Below, in pieces: positions 33,857-46,965 of a DNA stretch of 64,000 nucleotides. Each line of letters starts with the position of its first letter. The first letter of the stretch is position 1. This DNA comes from Diaporthe sp. PMI_573 (taxonomy: Eukaryota > Ascomycota > Sordariomycetes > Diaporthales > Diaporthaceae): the NCBI GenBank assembly GCA_021399435.1, contig JAJTUP010000020.1:62001-126000 (forward strand), in the 5' to 3' direction. Under the pieces are notes generated by a model. It saw nothing but the letters and a program-made list of their open reading frames with translations. It did no database searches and was not told the origin of the DNA. The translations under genes and the position numbers were made by a program.

Positions 33857-36800
33857 TATGGTTTTGGGGGCCGTGGCCGTGGCCGTGGGGAAGAATTGGC
33901 TGTCGTCGTTTCGTACAATGAATCTGTCTTGGTGGTTGGTCGAATTCATTCGGGAGGTCTTGTCGTGTGGTCGTCCCCTCAGCACCCTGCTTTCCTCCTC
34001 TGGCGCGGCAAACAAACACTGCTCTCTTCGCTTGCTCCAACTCAGACACGAAGCAGACGAGTTCTCTTTCTTGGCTCTCAATTGTTGTGGTGATGTTTGG
34101 GGTTATCTGGGGTTGTCGGGGGGAATCGTGGTCGGAGTCAAGGAAGAGGAGGTAGGTGGTGGAGGTCGTAGATTTAGACAATGTTGTGTGTTGTCGCGTG
34201 GTATATCTTGTCTTTTTCCGGGGAGGGAGGTGGGTGGTGGGGGGTTAATGGGCGAGCTCGAATGTTCTGGGGCTTGTTTTTGGTTGGCGGGAAGAAGGTC
34301 GAAGCTCAGGGATCAAAGTTTCTGGGTCTGGCGGCCGTTGGGGTCAGTGCGGAGGTCTGTGGTGGGTGGGACGGCCGGTCTGTCTGTCTGCATGCAGTCT
34401 GCCCAGAAGAAGACCCGACGGACAGAAGACGGCAGACAGGCAGAGTGGGTAAAAAACAGGAAACGGGGCCCAACCTTGCAGGACTTGCAGCAACTTGCAG
34501 AGACTTGCAGGAGTGGGAAAGCTTTTTGCTTGGGCGGCGGCGGGTGGGCAGTAGCGCCGTGTGCCCGTTTGAACTGCGTACCTCTGTACCTGGGTACCCG
34601 GGTACCTACTACAGACTAGTAGCTACCCAATGAGCTTTGCAGCTACTGTGTACAACCTCGCTCACAGTTGCCTGCAGTCCACACGCCCAGAAGTGGTCGA
34701 CGCTAGGCCCAAAACGGTCCCCCCCGATGCACGGATTGGCCTTCGGCAGGTCGGTCCAGGTGGGCTGGAAGGAACAACCTGGACGTGAGCTGAGCTAGAG
34801 TTGCTGCTGTTGATGGCGGATAATTGCAAGCAGGCACTTTTGCTCGCTGCTCACGGAAACGGAACTGCTTCATCATCACTTCGTGCCTGCGCCTGCCTTT
34901 TCCAGCGTGGACAGGCGAGAGAAGAAACAAAGGAAGGGACGAAAGTGCGAGGGACAGGAACAGGGAAGGACAAGTCTGCTGTGTGTTGTGTGTACCTTTG
35001 TACCTTCCGTCATGCTGCTATCCACGCCGGCACATGTTTTGTGTGTACCACGGCAGTCGATGAATTCAATACAGCATGCAACACACACACACACACACAC
35101 ACCATGCACCCAAAATAATGGTTAGATACACCTCACACGAAACAAGCCATTCACTCCCTCATGCACCGCGAAAGCGCTGGTTCAAGCCCGCCCAACAGAC
35201 AGACACGACACGCAGGGCGCCGCGCGATGCGAGGCAAGGGATCGTGACGCCGGCAGAAGACTCGTTTGGAGGCTTGGATCCCACCCCGAAATACACAGTA
35301 CCGCCCAGCGCGATCCTCTTGCTTACACCCACCCTCAACCTCACCCACGATCCTGACCCAATCGATCTGACGTTGCAGTAATACTGCTGTTCTTGTCCAC
35401 TGTCTCGACACGTCCCACCGTGTCGCCTGACCTGCGTGCATTGACTACATGGGCAAGCTTCATGATCCATCAGAAACAAGCCGCGGACTGGTGCATGTCC
35501 GCCCGTTCTGGCCTCAACTACGCGCAGTCGTCCTCCTCCGTCGCAAAGACAGCACGGCAATGCAGGAATGCGCTGGCCCATGTCCCAAAGCCGCAAAATG
35601 GGGAGCCCATTGCCAATCGATTTTTTGGTCAAGGTCATCCTCGGTCCGGACACGTGAAGCGTCTACTGTGGTCGGGCAGCCGGGACGTGACCGTGGGTGG
35701 GCGCGGCGCGCGACCTAGACCACAGTAGAGACCTTGCTGCGTACACAAGAAACCATGCCTATATCACAGCTCTACTATTGCATGCTTGCCTACCTCCTAC
35801 CGGCCGCCCAACACCAGTAGATAACCGGACAAGCTGCTGAGGTGGCTGGGACGACTGCTGCTGCTGGGTGGTGTGGGTGCCTTTTGGGGGAGCACAAGCA
35901 CCCAATACCTAATCATTGCATGCAAGAAAGAGGTGGGTGGTGTGGTACTTGCTGGCACGGTGGATTGCGACAGGATTGAGAGCCCGACGCCGTGGTGTGA
36001 GCGGGAAGACGAACTGGGTGGGAGGCGGCCGTCTGGCCTGATCTGATGGTGGTGGTCCTCAACCAGTTGGCTGGGCTTGGCTGGGCTGCTGGGCTGCGCT
36101 GGGCTGGCTCGACGATTCTCGCCGGTCAACAAGGCCATGTAGCCCACCAAGCCCAGGTAGCATGGGGCAATGGGCACAACCTTGAGGGCGACATGATCCG
36201 GCTTACAAAACATGACTGCAGTCTGCAGGCGAGGGCATCTCGCCCACAGGCAGCCACGCAGGCACGTTGGACTAGCAAAAGTGTATGCGGGCTGTCGTAG
36301 TGCCAGAGTGCTAATGTCTGTATTCTAGATTTCCTTCCTTGCCCTGCCTCTTTTTGCTTTTGTCCTTCGTGTCTCTTCTCCTACAGCACAACCTGCAGTA
36401 GTGGGTGGGTGCGCAGTGGATATACACAGTAATGAGCATGAAGACATCGAGGAAGACCAGCCATTGGTTCGCTTCGAGCTTCTCAAGTAGGGGAGACTTT
36501 GGCTGTGCGTGGGTGGAAACGTACTTACCTAGGTCCCGTATGACGGCGCTGCCCCTAGACGACGTTGAATCGTCATCGCTGCATTCTGCGCTCTGGCTCC
36601 CGTCCGAATCGCCGTCATCTCGAAGGAATGGGAAAAAATGCCGCTACCGCTCGGGCTACTGCGCCGCCATGGCCAGCATGTGGGCTACCACTACCCGAAA
36701 GTCGTGCGTTGCGAGAGCGAGTGGTAGGGAGCGAGGGCCGAGGCGTCAGGCGTGTCGCCCGCCGACCAGCGGGCCGCGGAGACCAGCGCCGGCGGCCCAC

Positions 36801-39800
36801 GTTTTTTTTTTTTTTTGCCCTCGCGCGCGCTTTGGGACGGGAACGTTGAACCCCTTCCTTGTGCACTACCTAGGAATAGGAAAGTACGTGCACTACTGCA
36901 TTGTACCGCAACCGCGCCCTGGGCTAAGGGAGTTTCTTTTGGCCTAAACGCACTTGTTGTGAAACGGCGGTTCCTCGTGACAGGTCTTTGCGGCTCGCTC
37001 TAATACCACAAGCATCTGCCAGGTCCACAGTATAGCACTGCCCATCCGGACCAGAGTTTTGAATATCCAGCCAACTGTGTGCTAGTACAATACTGCCTCC
37101 CCGTTCTGTCCAAGTGCCTTGTGAGCCCGACGGTAAAACACTGGGATATACACACAGGCAGAGAGCTATGACGAAGCAGGACACTTCCAAGCCTGGTGGT
37201 TCTGTGCAGGCGGGCAGAGGCTGGCAGGTGGGTTTAGGCGGGCCAGGCCATTACTCTTTGTGTACTACCACAGCACTGCGCAGTCGAAAAGATCAACACG
37301 ACCCAGGGGGCTGGGCAGGCCTGGCACACTCGCAAGACGGCATTTGGGCCGGTGGGGCGGTGGGGCAGTGGGAACAACTTTCTCTGATCGGCTTCAGCCC
37401 TGGACCCGGGCCTGGGCCTCGGGTCTCCTCTTCAAGTGAAGTTCTGCTCGTCTTTTTTGCTCGTCTGCAGCTGTGACCTTGTCAACCAGCCCCCTGCCTG
37501 TCCCCTGGCAGGTGCCATGCCACGAGAGGCAGAATTGGCTTTTCCTGGAAGCCCCCCAGCCTCTGCGGCGAATTGACTCGGTGCTGTATGCCAGTCATTG
37601 TCAATTGGCTTAATAACGTACATGGGTAATTCAACACTGTGTGGGATCGAGGAAAGAAGCTCCTACGCCTAACCCAACATCGGTTGAACGCGGACGAGGT
37701 CGGATCAAGCACGCACTTGACTTGAGGCGGGATGAGGGATTAATCAGGACCCGACGTCCCACAGAGCAGATTAGGCCACTCCGTACAGACTGTTCACGAC
37801 TCACAGTTGTTATTTCGAGCTCAGGGACAAGAAAAAGTGCTATTTCAGGGCAGACCACATGCACGGGCCAGTGTTCGGGTTCACTGGGCCGTGGCGTGGA
37901 CATGCAAACACGAGGTCCGACGAGGATGATTGCTGCAGCCATTGATGACTGACGGCCTGAGCACAACTGTGGGCCCCCGGGTTGAGAGATTACGATGCAC
38001 CTACGGCGCAATTAGTTACCACTGCACCCAACAAGGATACTGTGGGAGAGTTAGGGGTGCTCAGGCACGTCATGGTCTGGGCAGAAAGTGTAACAGAAAA
38101 GAAAAACGCCATGAAAAAGAAAATCTGTTTAAAAAATAAAACAGCATCGTCGTTGCACACTGAAATGGTGTGGGTGGCAGACCACCTCAGAGGAGGAGAA
38201 ATGTGAAGAATTTTTCTCACAGAGTGTCTGTCTCGTTTCAGCTAGGAAAAGAAGAGGGTGGTGGCAGGCCATGGCAGACATGGACAAATAATGACATCAA
38301 CCGCAGTCGGTGGTGTCAGTGGTGTCGGCTATTTTGATCCATCAGAACCACAAGACCTGGAGGAAGAAGAAGCTTTGGTGCCAGGAAAAGAAGCACAACA
38401 CACAAGTAAGTCTGACTAAGTGCATGTGCATGCTGCTAAACGGATGATGATGATGATGATAATAATACAGTAAGTACACTAATACAGGCCCGAGGTGGAG
38501 GAGGTGGAGGATAGTGGGCCTGGCAGGGAGGCTGTGGACGCAGGGAGGAATGCGAGGGGGACAGCTGCCCAAGGCCTAGACAGACTGCATGCAAGTGACA
38601 GAAACAACAGACAAACCAAATTCGGAATGCGTACCCCCGAGCACTGGGACGTGCAGGCCCCGCCCTGTCCCCCTCCTTCTCTTCTGCGCAGGGTTGACGA
38701 AATCCGAGGGATCCTGTTGGGCCGGCATCGTCTTCCGGAACCCCACCAACGCAGCATCACATCGCTTTTTGGGATTTGGCAGTTGTCTGGTTCTGGACGT
38801 CCACGCACTACAGTACAGATCTGGACATGACATGTGGGATTGGGCCAGGCCGTTCACCAACTGGGTTTGTCCTTCCAGCCGTGTGTGCAGGACCAACAAG
38901 CTCAAGCTCGAAGGACGTGCCTGACGTTTTCACCCTGCAATGCATATATTGTGGTAATAGACACACACAGTACAGTACACACTCTGCACTGCACTGCACT
39001 GCACCCTGAGGCACCTTGATCACCCTGATCACCCGGCGTTGAACAATCAAACTTCAGCCTACCATATGCATGTAACTTCCGTGGGCAGTTGCTTTGCTCT
39101 AACGGGAAGACAGGCACACGGAATCATAGGCAGACAGGTACGGAGTAGTGCAGGTGCGTATTCGCGTCTTGCTGCAGGCCAGGCCGGCTGTGCGTCATGC
39201 TGGGCTTGTGTTCCGTACCCACTACGACCCAGTGCCTAAGCCTCCGGTCTGGTCTGCGCCAGTACAGAGTAGTTCTAGTGTGTATTGTACACTACACACT
39301 AGGTAGAAAGCTGCGGTGCTCCGAACCTGCTGCCGTCATCACCGGGCTTTTGTCCTCCCAGTTACAGTCTTCGCGAACAGGCAGAAATGAGAACCGAGGT
39401 CTCTCGCGCTCCTGGATGCTACCGTGTATACCCTGTCTGTCATCCGAGCCATCGCTCTTCTTCCCCTTCCACCGAGGTAGGATGATCTACCCTGTTTTAC
39501 TGTCATCTCAGGTCTGTCTGATGTGTGCACGGGTGGCAGGTGTGCCTCGGGAGGTTGTTTCGTTTCGATCCCCCCACAGAAAAACCTTAAAATATTGTCT
39601 TGTGGGTTACTTACAAGACTGACATATCATTTTGTCAGCCTCGGCCCTCAGCCTCAGCTCGGCATTGCCCAGGCACACGCTCCCAAGCGACCTGATCTGC
39701 ACCACTGACTGATTGATTGTCTGCCCAACTGGTGACGGTGCAGATCTGGCAGTTCCGGATCCCACCCAACCGGGCCAAGCAAGGCAACACAAACCCCCTC

Positions 39801-42619
39801 AATTCTTTCCCCCTTTGGGCTTCGCAAAGACGGCACCCTGAAACAGACGGACGACTCACAGCCAGAACAGCGTCCTGTCCTACCCCGTACGGCGGGGTCC
39901 TGTGCTATGGTGACACGGCAGCTGCACGAAGCACGCTTCAAGCAGCAGCCAGCTGCTGCAGCTCGGGGATCTTGTCCTGGTCTCGAGAGAGCTGCAACTC
40001 TGTGCTTCCCACATTCTCCATCAAACCCCAATCAGCCCCGGCCATCGAAGCTACCCTGCCCTGCGCTGGCAGGCTGGGCGGTGGTGTCCCGGCCGGGATG
40101 TGGTGACAGCATGCGAACACAACACATGCGAGCACAACCCAGTTCAAGCTGTCGTGGTCTGGGGTGAGCGGCCGGGGAAGGGGGGATATTGGCTTTTTGT
40201 GCCCCATCACTCGTCCACCAGAATCTCACCCCGAACCACGCCGTCCCTGTCAACTTGTCTCCAATCCAATCTTGACGTCTCACTAATACGCCTGTAACCA
40301 ATCTCTCGTCATCCCCGTCCCGCTCCCGCTCCCGCCCCTGCTGGTCCGGCCCGTCTGCCATGCTCCCTTCTGGTCTGAGTGGCCTGATTTTCCGGGAACC
40401 CTTTGACGGTCAACGGCGTGGGGAACACACGATCACACACACTGACACGATGGGCATGGCTGTCAAGCTGACAGGCTGACATTGAGGCCGAAATGTTCGC
40501 CTAGGGGCTTGCCCTGCTTCGTGCACCCGCGGTCAGGAAATTCGGCACCGTCGACGGTCTTCCTCACAGACTACGTGTCTTGCATCATTACCACTTTGGA
40601 CCAATGTCTTGGGACTAGTACTAAGCGCTGCTGACAGGCAGCATATAGCCACGCCGCCAATGCCAGCCATGTGTCTCCTCGGGCAGACTCAATCCCACGA
40701 GAGGGCGCCTGCGGGGCCCCAAGCGAACCAGGTCGTAGTCGTCAGGGTGCACTGCACGTCCTGGATTGCCTCAGCCCGGTCCTCCTGATTCCAGGCGTCC
40801 CGTCAGTCTCATGTGGCAGCATCGTCGGTCGTGCTTCTCGACAGCCCCTTATTCCCCGCCCAGACTCTTCAGCCTCCACGCTCGCAACATAGACGTTCGG
40901 GCCATACGTCTGTACTTGCCTCGGACAGAGAAATCCTTCCGATGTGCGACAGCACCAGTAGGCTCCCTGGGCCGTGGTGACGGGCAACTTAGAGTTTGTG
41001 ACGTCCGAGCCATTAGCTCAAGAGCGCCTTCAAACTTGACGGGATAGTACAAGTCCCTCCCCCCAGCGGCGAAACTTGACTCGGCGTGTCGGGTTGGGAA
41101 TCCAGCGGAGAGGATCCGAACGAAGGTCTTCCTGCTGTGGTACACTACACTAGTACGCGCCTGAACTTTTTGAGGAGGCGTCGTCGTTGACGAACAAGCG
41201 GTCGCCTCGCAGCAAGCTCCGGCCACTCACGCCCGCCGTGCCGCCCTCACCCCAGACGAAGCTCGGCCGTCTAAAGCTTCTCCCCAGGTGGCGAAACGTG
41301 TAAAGGTACCAGGGTACCAACCTGGTCACGTCTTGTGGCCGGAACCCAATGGATTACTCACCTTAATTTTTTTTTCCCCTTCCGCCATGATCCTTGTGCG
41401 GCGAGCTGCCTCCCCTGAGCAACAGCAGCGGTAGAGCACGCCGGATGGATTCCGTCATTAGAGGATTTCCAGGATATCGCACACCGCACACACGTCAGCC
41501 TCCTACTCGCCATCTCCATCAACTGCAAAGCTTACTCCTTCTGCGGGATGCTACACTTCTCTTCTCAGCCCCATGTTCGTCTGTCCGCAGCTCCTGTACT
41601 TTGTAAGCAGCGCTTCGTTTGCGACCATCCCGTCAATACAAGGAATGATGTGTCGTTCCTTGCATTAGCTCCCTTAGTCCACCCTTAGCCCCGTGTATTG
41701 GAGGGCCGCGCAGGCCGTCTATTCGGTGCCAACTTGAATGGCTTCGGGAATATACGCAGGCTGCACATACCAGGCTGCCAGGGTTGTAAAACATGGCCGC
41801 CCGGATTTCCCAACCGAGGGCCAGCCTTCGATCAGTCTTGACAACGGACGGCACTTGGGTCACACTCAACCTTTTTCTCTCGACCGCATCGATGCTACTA
41901 AGGGTTGCATCATCAATATGGATCGATCGACCTGATGGCTGACAGATATAGAGTGGCGCAAGCTAGGAGCCCTCTGGCCCTGTGGCGTCGCGCACCTCCT
42001 CCCAACTTCGGTGGATTGCTCGTTCAGATCCTCCAACAAGTGCGTCCGGCTGTGCCCCAACACGCTAGTAGTCACGAAGACATAGGTTGGTTGTTGTCCG
42101 ATGTCCAGGTATTCAGGGCGCCGCCACTCACGATGAGGTTACGTGGACAGCAATAGATATGCTTTCGAGGACCGGCTCCCACACCATCTCAACCAATTCC
42201 GGCAGCCAAGGCAGGACCCTCCTGCGGCCACGACCAATGTCTCCGTTGCCGTGCATCCTTAGACTGCCCTCTTACTTCAACTATTAGCCCATCGCGAGAG
42301 GGGCGAGAGGTTAAATCAACAGGATTGTGGACCAGAATACAGCATCAACGGTCGAACTGAGGGGCATGCATGCAGCCGTTGTGACAACTCACAGTAGTTC
42401 CGGCCGGTTACGAATTAAGAAAGGCGAAGCGGATGCAACAAGTACCAAGCATGAAGCAGACCACTTTCCCCTGGGCCTAGTCGATGTCCCCGCTGGAGTT
42501 TATTGTCGTGACCGTCGTTATTGGGCCTTCAATGGCTGGTGGCTGCATGCTCTGATGGCGAGACTCGTGATGATGATCAGCATCGCCATTGTCGGGAGTG
42601 CCAGTGAGTACGTAAGCAA
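33857..42619. other. Gene-poor stretch of about 8.7 kb
   Basis: I find no ORF with recognisable domain, consistent exon structure or protein-like composition on either strand. The left end holds the promoter of the Gln-rich gene. Notable short features are GGTAC-rich clusters at about 34575-34625 and 41300-41330, a T(15) run at 36802-36816, (AC)11 at 35081-35102 and a GAT tract near 38446-38462. Base composition is not AT-rich, so this is not obviously RIP-eroded transposon. Confidence 0.5.
35081..35102 (+). repeat. (AC)11 microsatellite
   Basis: Eleven AC units in a row, followed by CATGC. Confidence 0.9.
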
Positions 42620-43180
42620 GTGCACGGCGTAGGGTGGCAGGTTGGCTTGGTCCCTATCGACCATGTTGCTCGTGTTGTCGTCGCTTCAACGCTGAACCCC
42701 CTTCCTGGCATTAACGTTGTGCACGCTACTGCTCACCCCCGTCTGCAGATGAACGAGTTTCTCTCTGCACTAAGCTACTATAGTTATAACGTCCCCGAGG
42801 TCGACTACGATAATTAGAAGTCGCACCTAGAGGAGTTTGTCTCAGCTGGAGCCGTCGAGAAGGATCAGGAGTAAAGCGCACTAATGCCGCTATTCTACAT
42901 GGCTACTGTAAACCTCCCAAGCACCACTCGTACTCCTGAGCTGGATAATAGGAACGCTATGGCTATTCTCAGGGCTAATGCAGACCGCTGGACAGGCATT
43001 GATGATAGTGCAGGAGAGGGCATCACTCGTAAGGATATCGGTAGGTATCTCCGGTACCTCGTTGAGATGAAGTTCATGGCCGCACACACGGGTAGAGGTC
43101 GTGAGTTGCCCGCGATTGACGCCTCGATCGCTGGGGCGCTGGCACAGTGGGGAGTTGGTGGTCGCGGGGCTGCTTCTTAA
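42620..43180 (+). pseudogene. Decayed 3' fragment of LYS2-like alpha-aminoadipate reductase
   Basis: A single frame shows features of the C-terminal reductase region of Lys2: LVPIDHVARVVVAS, HATAHPRLQMNEFLSAL, YNVPEVDY, LMPLFYMATVNLPS, APELD-like TPELDNRNAMAILRA, GIGRYL-like DIGRYLRYLVEMKF and a GGRGAAS ending like fungal Lys2 termini. Two stops interrupt it, TAG at 42815-42817 and TAA at 42872-42874. Lys2 normally reduces aminoadipate in lysine synthesis and is about 1200 aa; only about 185 residues are recognisable here, with nothing convincing upstream. It is most simply a relic of a duplicated LYS2 or related reductase. Each stop can be explained by one C:G-to-T:A change. Confidence 0.7.
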
Positions 43181-46076
43181 GATCAGGCTCTTGTGGATGG
43201 AGGCATGAGGTTATGTCTTTGGTGATGAAGATGTTTTGGATGTTCAAAGGGGGGTGACTTGCAGTGCGCAAAGCTGCTTCAGACCTGCATCCCGCACATC
43301 GCACCTTTGCAAAGACCACCTAGTCGCATCTCAACAGTCTACGCCCACCTGAGGGCTTAGCTTTAACGGATCAAATCAAAACCTGCCCTCGCTCCAGCTA
43401 CCGCCCTAACATGGCAAGCACAGCCAACCACAAGAGCAATGCTTGCTTTGTTCGCTTCGATCCGTGCTGGAACCTCATCAGTGTCAGATCTTATCTTTTC
43501 TTGATCTCGAATTCAATTCCTCATCAAGGCAGGTGTGGGAGGCTGGAATCTGTAAATGCCAAAGGCGAAGTCGTCTTGGATTGCTGGACCAAGTACTCGC
43601 CCGTGGCGTTAGAAGATGTTGCTACTCGCACTGATCAGCTCAATTTTCGTATGCAGCGCATCTTGAAAGGGGCTACAAGTAAGCACTCTTGTCGAGAGAC
43701 TTCGCATGACAGCTCGCCAAGTTGCAAACAGACTCTGGACACTGGGAATTCACTGCTCAAACAACCTTTGTGGCATGGCACAACTACGCTGTAGATCTCT
43801 CAGTGCTGCGGGATTGGCTTGAGCCTGAGGGCGAGGCACGCACGGGATCTTGCCTGATGATTCCCACTGCGTTCTTGTTCTCAATGACTCTCGACAGAAC
43901 CTTGAGGCGGTAAGACTTAAAAGTGGCAGTCGTTTCCCGCTTAGTCTACCAATCCTCTTCCCTGCCTTCATGGGAACAAAAGCATCCACTCGCCGGCAGA
44001 AACCATCACGCTGCTGTTGATTGCTCAACAGCTGTACCATCTAGCCAATGCTCTTGCCTCACTCTGCAAACCGCCTAAGGATCGACCAGAGAGCTGGCTG
44101 CGTCAAATACAAACAAACGGGCAAGTCAACACTCGGACAAGTCAGCCTGAGGGACATGTCACGGTTGCAGAGAAGGCGGATCTGCCTCTACCTCGTCTGT
44201 GTGCAGATCTGAGATCGCAGGAGGAATAGTATGGTAGCAGGTTAGCTCATGAACATGTGGCTTGTGTCTACTGAATTTTCTAGGATAGCTAGTGGACAGA
44301 GACCAGATGACTCAAAAGGGTGGCCGATGTACAGATAAAGCAGGAATCGCAGCCGAGTAACTAGTGGTCCCATAGCGCGGATGGACACGAAACCCAAACG
44401 CTGTGAGACGTGCAGAAACGCCTGGCACAATGATGTAATTGTGCGACAGCGTCGCTGAACCAATCTCCGAATTGTTACGTGCCATTGCGGAAGTCCCGCG
44501 CATCGCAACACCCAACATCAGTAGTGTCAGTGGGGTCGTAAGATGAATTTGGCCACTCTAGTCCATTTCTGTTGGGGCAGTCCAAGTTCGGTTGCATGCG
44601 TTGGGAATAGTGCCTTTGGATCGTCGAGAAGTCTGACTTGTCAGAAACCCCCTCAGAAAGTGCGTTCAGCATTATCGTGAAAGAACCGAAGCGCGGCTGG
44701 TGTCAAATTCAGGAAGGATTTCGCAGTGTAACCCCAACGGCCACAATTCTGGTCAGAAGCAGCCTAGGCATATTCGACCTGACTTTTGGCCCTTGCGCCG
44801 GGCCGAATAGGTAACACATACATCACGCTTTTCGTGGGAAGGTGTGCCTAGTCAGCCAGGCTCGTATTCATCGGTCGTCATCGGTGGACTGGGGAGAAGC
44901 TATCCCATGGGATGTCAAATCGACCACTGCACGAGTAGCTGAGGATGGAGGAGGAGACAGGCTGTACATGGATTGAACATACCTTTCTGAAAGAATTAGA
45001 GCATCTCAAGACTATTGTAGAGTTAAGAGCTTACACTATATAAGAGTGGGCTTGGCTAGATCAGACTTGCAACTGAAGAGATTCAACACAGTACACGTTG
45101 ATTTGCAATCATCACACCCAAATACTTGTAGCTTAGCCTCATACTGCCGTGTTGCAAAACCGTTGATCCGAGCTCATCTGGTGACATGGTCTCCCCATTC
45201 CAGGGTTTTTGAGCGCAGCTATGGCGTTACTAGGATCTCCTGGCAAGGTATTCAAACCATTACTACTGCTACAGCTTCGTGTATTATGAAGTCTGTCGTC
45301 ACATGATGGATCCATTCAGCATTGCCATTCGGATGCAGATGAGCTTTAGATAGATGACCACTTGAGGTTTGTCTGTTACTTAGCTCGGCCCCGTTCGAAA
45401 TTGTGAAGTAATACAAACAATTTCTCGCTAATTCCGCAGGTTGTGAACTGGAACCAGCCTAGATACTATTTACTATGTTGACTGCCAGGAAGCCCAGGAA
45501 AAAGATTTGGCACAAACGATACTATTCTAACGTAGGAATTCCGTGATCAATTCCAATATATAATAACTGGTCTGCAATGTCAAATCTCGAAAACGTCATG
45601 CGAGGCATCATATTCAACCTGAGTGCGGCTTGGAATGATTGAGCTTATATATTGATAGCTGTGAAGTACATGAAGCAAAGTGTATTATAAATAGATCAGC
45701 AGACCCAAGATTCTGCCCCCAATTCTGCCACACTTGGAGGCGGGCACAAGTATCTTTTAGACATGTTGGTCATAATGAGAAATGATATGCAAATGCTTTC
45801 AATACATCCACATCACGTATGTAGACACTCCTCAGAGCCCCGATGAATGACCTGTTGGATCCAGGTACACAATCAGATGGATCTTTGTTCCATCTAACAA
45901 GAAGCGTGTTAGAGGGGAGAAACGGATACTCAGATGAGGAGCTAGTATCCCCGAAGGTTTCGAGTCCCTTAAGCCGCGTATGATGGCTAACGAACCTCCA
46001 AAGCATCTTAATGGCCAATAGGCCGGTGATCAGGACGTTAATAGAGGGTCCGGTAACACAGGAGGACCGGCCCAGC
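43181..46076. other. Intergenic; possible further gene relic at about 43411-44229
   Basis: Between 43411 and 44229 several plus-strand open segments have protein-like composition (GEVVLDCWTKYSPVALEDVATR; LQTDSGHWEFTAQTTFVAW; IAQQLYHLANALASLCKPP) and splice-like signals between them (GTAAGC at 43679, GTAAGA at 43912, acceptors near 43714 and 43999). I could not join them in one frame, so this is either a degraded gene next to the LYS2 relic or chance. The family is not recognised. The rest, 44230-46076, holds nothing I can support. Confidence 0.3.
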
Positions 46077-46965
46077 TCACCCTTTCGTGTCCAAAATTTC
46101 CCTAATTCCATCGGCAAAGAGCAACCTGGCATAGATATGATGAAGCCACCGGAAGAACGTCGAATACGGCCGGCCAGTAACGGAATTGCAGCTCACATGA
46201 GAGAATGTCACCGTGACGAGACCCCCCTTTCCTTCCTCCTCATGGTCATGCCCGCCGCGGGTGACCTCGAAACGATGGGAAGATATGAGCTCGAAGATCT
46301 CCGACCCACCCGCAACGAACTCAGCAGAGACAAAGCCCCGAGGACCTTCGGGGCCAGCATTCGGGAGAGGTTGCCCAATTTCGGGCCGTCCCGCCGTGCT
46401 CGAGGACAATTTCTTAGCAAGAAGAAAGTTGCCGAAGAGGAGTGACCCAGAAGGAGGAGGGTTTTCTCCCGAAAGGGCAGAAAGGTCCCACACCTCTTGT
46501 ATTAGGGATTGCTCCAATTCAATATTGTGTAACCCTAAGATTTGCAGCGGTCGATCAGTAAGAGTAAGGGACGGTACTCCTCAGAAGTCTACACCAAGAT
46601 GCCAACAGACTTCTATACTTACCATCAAGATTGGTCAGCGAAAGCCCCGTCAAGTGAAAAAACCACCGCTCCGGGCTGAAGATCCAGCCCCCAAAGAAGC
46701 CTTGCGTGAAACGCGCAAGAACCTCATCATTGCCCAAGCCAGTCTTAATTTGGCTGGCCGGGATCTCAATAGAAATCCTGTGTTGAAAGAGGTCCTGCTG
46801 TAGAGGGTTTAATATGGACACGGCGGTCGAGTTCTCATGGCCATGTGTTGCTAGAGGGATATCATTGGCTTTCCACGATGCTTGGTAGCGGCCAAGTAGG
46901 AAGAAAAGCAATGCTGAGCCTGAGCCTATGGCTAATATGCTTTTTGGATAACGTAGCCCGGCCAT
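46077..46965 (-). CDS. Fungal hypothetical protein with one N-terminal membrane segment
   Basis: Exons complement(46624-46965, 46077-46534) with the exon boundary read as donor GATG/GTAAGT (exon ends at 46623) and acceptor AATCTTAG give 266 aa in frame. The start MAGLRYPKSILAIG leads into a hydrophobic segment (SILAIGSGSALLFFLLG), a likely signal anchor. The soluble part contains ARFTQGFFGGWIFSPERW, an acidic stretch, FEVTRGG, VTVTFSHVSCNS and a C-terminal FRWLHHIYARLLFADGI. I recall this overall pattern (GFFGG, SPER, a short ARLLF-type helix near the end) from uncharacterised proteins of filamentous fungi, but know no function. The intron of 88 nt and intact frame argue for a real gene. Confidence 0.65.

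Noticed and set aside
33786..34619. 277-codon plus-strand ORF
   Set aside because: Antisense to the Gln-rich gene start and its promoter; no protein-like features.
45770..46132. 120-codon minus-strand ORF after the 46077-46965 gene
   Set aside because: Overlaps the end of that gene in another frame and no splice joins them better than the existing stop.
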